DNA from: Bacteroidota bacterium
GTDB taxonomy: Bacteria; Bacteroidota; Ignavibacteria; UBA10030; UBA6906
DNA: 10,686 nt
NCBI GenBank assembly: GCA_003541875.1
Contig: DPLS01000343.1
Span: 1 to 10,686 of the forward strand
Direction of reading: 5' to 3'
The notes beneath the pieces are model-generated. The model was not told where the DNA came from. It saw only the letters and a program-made list of their open reading frames with translations, and searched no databases. Numbering within the stretch: position 1 is the stretch's first letter; every line of letters begins with the position of its first letter. The translations under genes were made by a program, and so were the position numbers. Of this stretch, positions 6,535-10,686 are shown one piece after another.

Positions 6535-8073
6535 ATGGCCACAGCATATGCGTTAACCAATCCATTGTCGTTGCTTGTGAACAAGCCAGCGGCGGAGTTC
6601 ACTCGCGAAGACCTTATCAAGGTTATCGAACAAAAGCAGATCGAACGAATCACCTTTCACTACACAGGCTTGGATGGCAAGCTGAAGGAGCTCAAAATCC
6701 CGGTAGTCAGCCGTCGTCAGGCAGAATGGGTTCTTGCTGACGGTGAGCGTGTCGATGGCTCATCGCTCTTCAAGGGAATGGTGGACGCGGCGCTCTCGGA
6801 CCTCTACGTTATGCCCGTGTACAAGACGGCCTTCCTGAATCCATTCGATGACGCGAGCCTCGACTTCATCTGCCGCTACCTGACAAAGGACGGTGAGCTT
6901 GCGTCGTTCGCTCCGGATGCGATCCTGCACAACGCAAGCGAGCTGTTCAAGAAGACGACGGGGATGGAATTCTACGCCATGGGTGAGCTGGAGTTTTTTC
7001 TGCTGAGCGAGCCGAAATCTCCGATTTATGTCTCTCCCAAACAACGCGGGTACCATGCTGCGGGACCATTTGTGAAGAGTGGACTGATCCTGGATGAGAT
7101 GGTGCGCTACATCGCTCAGATCACGGGGGCGGTGAAGTATGCTCACAGTGAAGTGGGATACGTGGAGAGCGTGCGAAGCGATCTCGAAGAAATCAGAGAG
7201 AAACAGGCGGAACAACTGGAGATCGAATTTCTTCCGGTGGCGGTGGAAGATGCCGCGGACAACCTCGTCCTGGCCAGGTGGCTCATCAGGAACGTCGCGT
7301 ACAGGCACGGTTGTGTGGCAACATTCACCCCGAAGCTCGAGGAAGGTGTTGCGGGGAACGGACTGCATGTCCACATGGAGCTGATGCGAAATGGCAAGAA
7401 CATGATGACAGAGGAAAGCGGCAAACTATCCATGAGCGGAAAGAAAGTGATCGGCGGTCTGTGCAAATATGCCGACTCACTGACCGCGTTCGGCAACACC
7501 GTTTCGTCTGCATACCTGCGGTTGGTGCCGAACCAGGAGGCCCCGACGCGCATCTGCTGGAGCGACATGAACCGCAGTGCTATGATTCGCGTGCCGCTGG
7601 GCTGGTCCAAGGTGAACAACCTTGCTGAGCGGCTGAACCCCCAGCAAAAAGAGCACTTGGTCGAGAGCGAGGGAAGGCAAACCGTGGAGCTCAGAAGTCC
7701 GGATGGAAGCGCGCTCGTTCACCTCCTTCTTGCTGGTCTTACCATGGCCGCCGAGTGGGGGATGAAGAATGAAGAGGCGATACAGCATGCAGAGAAGTTG
7801 TACGTTTCCGGCAACATCTTCAAGGACAGTAAGCTCCTCAAGACACTTGCCGCGTTGCCGACAAGCTGTGTTGAATCTTCTCGAATCCTGTTTCAGAATC
7901 GAGAGTTGTACGAACGCGATCATGTCTTCCCTCCAAGCATCATCGAATACGTGGCGAAGATGCTGCAGGCTGAGAACGACGAGAATATGAACCAGAAGCT
8001 CGTCGATTTGCCTGCCGACGACCGGTTGCACGAAACACGCAAGATCATGCATAAGGATCTTCATAGGCACTAA
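6535..8073 (+). CDS. Glutamine synthetase, type I family, divergent with an insertion between metal ligands
   Basis: Glutamine synthetases make glutamine from glutamate, ammonia and ATP. The 512-residue product (type I usually ~440-475) keeps the beta-grasp DGSS at 74-77, then Glu151/Glu153 in GELEFFLL, His204 and Glu206 in HSEVG, Glu229 in QLEIEF, His278 in GNGLHVH, Arg329 in RLVPNQEAP, Arg347/Arg352 in NRSAMIRVP, and Glu385/Arg387 in VELRSPDGS. These correspond to the Salmonella metal and substrate ligands, so activity is likely. Unusual: about 16 additional residues (roughly 209-226, charged and helical-looking) between Glu206 and Glu229, which are normally eight apart. No NLYDLP adenylylation motif is visible; KLYVSGN (421-427) is the nearest. 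The ATG at 6535 has no Shine-Dalgarno sequence, only an A-rich leader. Location between hypD and the CoA-binding gene is atypical. A glutamine synthetase-like gamma-glutamyl ligase for another amine cannot be excluded. Confidence 0.92.
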   Translation: MATAYALTNPLSLLVNKPAAEFTREDLIKVIEQKQIERITFHYTGLDGKLKELKIPVVSRRQAEWVLADGERVDGSSLFKGMVDAALSDLYVMPVYKTAFLNPFDDASLDFICRYLTKDGELASFAPDAILHNASELFKKTTGMEFYAMGELEFFLLSEPKSPIYVSPKQRGYHAAGPFVKSGLILDEMVRYIAQITGAVKYAHSEVGYVESVRSDLEEIREKQAEQLEIEFLPVAVEDAADNLVLARWLIRNVAYRHGCVATFTPKLEEGVAGNGLHVHMELMRNGKNMMTEESGKLSMSGKKVIGGLCKYADSLTAFGNTVSSAYLRLVPNQEAPTRICWSDMNRSAMIRVPLGWSKVNNLAERLNPQQKEHLVESEGRQTVELRSPDGSALVHLLLAGLTMAAEWGMKNEEAIQHAEKLYVSGNIFKDSKLLKTLAALPTSCVESSRILFQNRELYERDHVFPPSIIEYVAKMLQAENDENMNQKLVDLPADDRLHETRKIMHKDLHRH

Positions 8074-8074
8074 C

Positions 8075-8527
8075 ATGAATTCAAAGGCGACGATTGACGG
8101 ATTTCTTGCAAGCAAAACCCTCGCGGTTGTAGGCGTGTCGGGAAAGCGTCGCGGATTCGGCTACACTGTTTACAAGGATCTTCAGGGCAAAGGTTACAAG
8201 GTGTATCCTGTCAACCCCGCCGCGGAGAGCATCGATGGGGAGAAATGCTACCCCAATGTCCGCTCACTTCCCGAGAAGGTGGACGGCATTGTGCTTGTCG
8301 TTCCACCCGCCCAAACAGATCAGGTTGTTCGTGAAGTGGCTGAGGCTGGAATTCGACAGGTGTGGATGCAACAAGGTGCGGAGTCTAAATCTGCGATCAG
8401 GTTCTGCGAAGAGAAGGGCATTTGCGTTGTCTACGACGAATGCATCCTGATGTTCGCGGTACCGGCTGCGTTACCCCATCGGGCACACCGATGGGTTCGG
8501 GGGGTATTCGGGAAACTGCCGGCATGA
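8075..8527 (+). CDS. CoA-binding domain protein (YccU-like, Rossmann fold)
   Basis: A 150-residue single-domain protein of the CoA_binding_2 family, the stand-alone form of the nucleotide-binding domain seen in succinyl-CoA synthetase alpha and NDP-forming acyl-CoA synthetases. Seen: TLAVVGVSGKRRGFGYTVYK at 15-34 (Rossmann glycine motif), a YKVYPVNP strand-turn at 41-48, DGIVLVVPP at 70-78, QVWMQQGAES at 95-104 and CVVYDECILMF at 117-127. These are the family's hallmark blocks. The precise reaction is unknown for this family; CoA or acyl-CoA binding is the usual assumption. It starts one nt after the glutamine synthetase stop with no clear ribosome site, suggesting translational coupling. Its 3' end contains a strong hairpin (8475-8495), and its stop forms an ATGA with an upstream possible hypE start. 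Confidence 0.92.
   Translation: MNSKATIDGFLASKTLAVVGVSGKRRGFGYTVYKDLQGKGYKVYPVNPAAESIDGEKCYPNVRSLPEKVDGIVLVVPPAQTDQVVREVAEAGIRQVWMQQGAESKSAIRFCEEKGICVVYDECILMFAVPAALPHRAHRWVRGVFGKLPA
8475..8495 (+). promoter_or_regulatory. Perfect 8-bp hairpin near the end of the CoA-binding gene, before hypE
   Basis: Arms CCCATCGG and CCGATGGG flank a 5-nt loop GCACA; six of eight pairs are G-C. The hairpin lies in the coding sequence of the CoA-binding protein, 28-58 nt upstream of the two possible hypE starts. No T-run follows, so it is not an intrinsic terminator. It might protect or process the transcript or tune hypE translation (inference), or be a coding coincidence. Confidence 0.4.
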
Positions 8528-8543
8528 GCCAACAAGGAACAGC

Positions 8544-8549
8544 GGAGGG
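8544..8549 (+). promoter_or_regulatory. Ribosome binding site that favours the hypE start at 8554
   Basis: GGAGGG sits four to five nt before the ATG at 8554, whereas the ATG at 8524 (ATGA overlap with the upstream stop) has only weak G-rich sequence before it. This decides the preferred hypE start, though both starts could be used. Confidence 0.55.
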
Positions 8550-8553
8550 ACCA

Positions 8554-9618
8554 ATGGGTGATCAGCAACCGGTCGATATCAACCAGATCTCCTGTCCTCT
8601 CCCCATCAGCGACTATAAGCAAGTTCTGCTTGCTCATGGGGGCGGTGGGAAGCTCACGCAGCAGTTGATTCAGAAAATGTTCTTGTCTCAGTTTCAGAAT
8701 GAGTATCTCGAACCACTGCACGACGGAGCTGTCTTTTCTGTGAATGGCACTCGATTGGCCTTCTCGACCGATTCGTATGTGGTCAACCCGATTTTCTTTC
8801 CTGGTGGAACGATCGGTGAACTCGCAGTCAACGGCACAGTGAATGATCTCGCGATGTGCGGTGCTCGCCCGCGCTATCTTTCCGCAGCCTTCATCATTGA
8901 AGAAGGACTTTCGATGGAGGATTTGTGGCGTGTAGTTGTTTCGATGCAAGAGGCAGCCCGGAAGTCTGGCGTCATGCTCGTTACAGGAGACACGAAGGTT
9001 GTAGATCGGGGAAAGGGAGATAGGATTTTTATCAACACCTCCGGTGTTGGAGTAGTTGATGCTGGAATCAACGTAAGCCCGAAGAGTGCGCAGGTTGGTG
9101 ACAAGATCATCGTTAGTGGACTTATTGCTGTCCACGGCATCGCCATTATGTCCGTGCGTGAAGGGCTGGAATTTGACACGCCGATCAGAAGCGATACAGC
9201 CGCACTGAACGACCTTGTGCAGGCGATGTTCGCCGTGAGCAAGAACATCCACGTCCTGCGTGATCCAACGCGTGGCGGAGTTGCGAGTGCATTGAATGAG
9301 ATTGCCTCATCATCAAATGTCGGCATGAAGATCCTCGAAGAGCGGATCCCGCTTTCGGAAGATGTAAGAGGTGCGTGTGAGATCCTCGGCCTTGATCCAC
9401 TTTATGTCGCGAACGAAGGCAAGCTCATTGCATTTGTTCCTGCTCGAGATTCTGAGCAAGTCCTTGCTGCCATGCGTGGACATCCACTTGGCAAAGGCTC
9501 CGTCATCATTGGTGAAGTGGTTTCCGATTATCCCGGGACGGTCATCATGAGGAGTCGGATAGGGGGCAATCGCGTTGTAGACATGATCTCCGGTGAACAA
9601 CTTCCGAGAATCTGCTAA
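8554..9618 (+). CDS. hypE: Hydrogenase expression/formation protein HypE (thiocarboxamide dehydratase)
   Basis: HypE takes the carbamoyl group from HypF on its C-terminal Cys and dehydrates it with ATP to the thiocyanate that donates CN to HypC-HypD. The 354-residue protein (start 8554) has the PurM-like layout: AHGGGGK at 27-33, Asp58 in LHDGAV, STDSYVV then FFPGGTIGELAVNGTVNDLA at 82-101, GDTKVV at 145-150, RDPTRGG at 236-242, ANEGK at 286-290, and the invariant C-terminal PRIC ending in Cys354, the carbamoyl acceptor. CPLPISDY at 14-21 is a common HypE lead-in. An upstream in-frame ATG at 8524 would add ten residues and give an ATGA coupling; 8554 is preferred for its ribosome site. It is separated from hypD by the glutamine synthetase and CoA-binding genes. 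Confidence 0.97.
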   Translation: MGDQQPVDINQISCPLPISDYKQVLLAHGGGGKLTQQLIQKMFLSQFQNEYLEPLHDGAVFSVNGTRLAFSTDSYVVNPIFFPGGTIGELAVNGTVNDLAMCGARPRYLSAAFIIEEGLSMEDLWRVVVSMQEAARKSGVMLVTGDTKVVDRGKGDRIFINTSGVGVVDAGINVSPKSAQVGDKIIVSGLIAVHGIAIMSVREGLEFDTPIRSDTAALNDLVQAMFAVSKNIHVLRDPTRGGVASALNEIASSSNVGMKILEERIPLSEDVRGACEILGLDPLYVANEGKLIAFVPARDSEQVLAAMRGHPLGKGSVIIGEVVSDYPGTVIMRSRIGGNRVVDMISGEQLPRIC

Positions 9619-9636
9619 CGTGTGTGCGAAACTGAT

Positions 9637-10686
9637 GTGACCACGTCAACAAAAGAAGAAATCCTCGTTATCAACCCTGGTTCCACTTCGACAAAGATGG
9701 GACTGTTCAGCGGCGAAGAAGGAGTGAACACAGGAATTGTCCGGCACGCCGCCGCGACACTGAGGTCGTATCAAAGTGTGTGGGGGCAGTTTCATTTTCG
9801 CATGCAGGAGGCGCGGCTCTGGGCCCGCGCCCACGCGTACAGGCCTGTAGCTGTCGTCTCGATGGGAGGATTGCTGAAGCCTGTGTCAGGGGGAACCTAC
9901 ACCGTGAATGATCGTATGCTCGAAGATGCCCGCGCAAACATACAGGGAGAGCATGCTTCAAACCTCGGCTGCGCAATGGCGTCAACCCTTGCGTTGGAAT
10001 ATGGCTGCAAGGCATTCGTCGTTGATCCTGTCTCGGTAGATGAGTTTGAACCCCTGGCGCGGTACACGGGTCACCCGTTGTTCCATCGCAAGAGCCTGTC
10101 CCACTCCCTGAATATTCACGCAGCCGCCCATAAGGCGGCAAGAGAATTGAAAAAGCACGTTGCTCAGTCGTCCTTCATTGTCGCGCATCTTGGAGGCGGC
10201 ATCTCCGTTGCGCCTGTTCGCGGTGGCCGGATCGTTGATGTGAATGATGCGGCGAGCGATGGACCATTTTCGCCCGAGAGAACGGGAGGACTGCCTCTCC
10301 AACAGTTCATCACGTTGTGCTTTTCGGGTGCATATTCTGAGCAGCAGGTCCGTTCGCTTGTCATGGGAGCGGGTGGATTGACCGCGTACCTTGGCTCCAA
10401 TAATGCGATGGAGGTCGAACGGCGCATTGAGGCCGGTGAGGAAACGGCGCGGGAAGTCTACGAGGCAATGGCGTATCAAGTCGCAAAAGAGATTGGAGGG
10501 ATGTCGACTGTGCTGGCCGGGAAAGTTGACGCCGTTGTAATAACTGGAGGGCTGGCAACGTCAACACTTCTGGTGAATTGGATTGGGGAGCGGGTGAAAT
10601 TCATCGCTCCGATTTTTGTATATCCCGGTGAATATGAGTTGGAAGCTCTTGCACTTGGAGCATTGCGTGTGTTGCGAGGCGAAGAA
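9637..10686 (+). CDS. buk: Butyrate kinase (acetokinase family), 3' end cut by window
   Basis: Butyrate kinase interconverts butyryl phosphate (or branched-chain acyl phosphates) and butyrate with ADP/ATP, giving substrate-level ATP. The frame stays open to the last base; 350 codons are visible against a usual ~355-360, so only a few residues are missing. Seen: ILVINPGSTSTKMGLF at 9-24 (phosphate-binding motif), VDPVSVDEFEPLARYTG, SLSHSLNIHAAAHKAA, IVAHLGGGISV, NDAASDGPFSPERTGGLP, LCFSGAYSEQQ, GGLTAYLGSNNAMEVERRI, VVITGGLA and YPGEYELEALALGALRVL. No in-frame ATG exists at the front; GTG at 9637 (12 residues from NPGSTST) is preferred, with GTG at 9622 possible. Neither has a clear ribosome site. 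It follows hypE in the same frame after an 18-nt gap. Acetate kinase is less likely because the sequence blocks are those of the butyrate/branched-chain kinase branch. Confidence 0.93.
   Translation, partial: MTTSTKEEILVINPGSTSTKMGLFSGEEGVNTGIVRHAAATLRSYQSVWGQFHFRMQEARLWARAHAYRPVAVVSMGGLLKPVSGGTYTVNDRMLEDARANIQGEHASNLGCAMASTLALEYGCKAFVVDPVSVDEFEPLARYTGHPLFHRKSLSHSLNIHAAAHKAARELKKHVAQSSFIVAHLGGGISVAPVRGGRIVDVNDAASDGPFSPERTGGLPLQQFITLCFSGAYSEQQVRSLVMGAGGLTAYLGSNNAMEVERRIEAGEETAREVYEAMAYQVAKEIGGMSTVLAGKVDAVVITGGLATSTLLVNWIGERVKFIAPIFVYPGEYELEALALGALRVLRGEE

Noticed and set aside
8422..8553. Longer hypE start at 8422 inside the CoA-binding gene
   Set aside because: It would overlap the previous gene by over 100 nt and add residues unlike any HypE N-terminus; starts at 8554 or 8524 fit better.
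8431..9252. Minus-strand open frame (273 codons) opposite hypE
   Set aside because: Wholly antisense to conserved hypE blocks; the composition looks like a reverse-complement artefact.
1..10686. CRISPR arrays, tRNA or rRNA genes, insertion sequences, attachment sites
   Set aside because: No direct-repeat arrays, transposase motifs, terminal inverted repeats or RNA gene signatures were seen; the window is packed with housekeeping-like coding sequence.

Overview
The window is almost wholly coding on the + strand. It carries a [NiFe]-hydrogenase maturation (hyp) locus with all six core functions (HypA, HypB, HypF, HypC, HypD, HypE) plus a large-subunit maturation protease. It begins inside a class V aminotransferase / cysteine-desulfurase-like gene (1-648) and ends inside a butyrate kinase gene (9637 to the window end). 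No hydrogenase structural gene is visible. The protease near the left edge suggests the catalytic subunit lies upstream.

Layout: aminotransferase (partial), then an M52-family protease (707-1195), then a 198-nt gap, the longest non-coding stretch. The gap holds a candidate promoter and a 12-bp perfect palindrome. After it comes a very compact block: hypA (1394), hypB (3-nt gap), hypF (ATGA overlap), a HypC-like gene that lacks the essential cysteine (ATGA overlap), canonical hypC (23-nt overlap) and hypD. Next are a divergent type I glutamine synthetase (6535-8073), a CoA-binding protein (1-nt gap), hypE and buk. No terminator is visible inside the block, so everything from hypA onward could be one transcript.

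How the genes work together (family knowledge): HypF and HypE convert carbamoyl phosphate into the cyanide ligands. HypC and HypD assemble and carry the Fe(CN)2CO unit. HypA and HypB insert nickel. The protease then trims the large-subunit C-terminus. The aminotransferase could supply sulfur, and the glutamine synthetase could supply the glutamine from which carbamoyl phosphate nitrogen comes; both of these are inference. Butyrate kinase and the CoA-binding protein point to acyl-CoA/acyl-phosphate energy metabolism, so the neighbourhood may serve an anaerobic lifestyle that couples amino acid fermentation with H2 turnover.

Organism: a bacterium with moderate G+C (low-to-mid 50s % by eye). A TAttTTTG box with an upstream TTTG in the hypA leader fits the Bacteroidetes-type promoter consensus, and several genes lack a Shine-Dalgarno sequence. 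Both hint at the Bacteroidetes/Chlorobi/Ignavibacteria group, but three genes do have strong Shine-Dalgarno sequences, so this placement is tentative.

Most worth a second look: the Cys-less HypC paralog in tandem with a normal hypC; the glutamine synthetase and CoA-binding genes wedged between hypD and hypE; the insertion in that synthetase between two metal-ligand glutamates; and a strong hairpin just before hypE.
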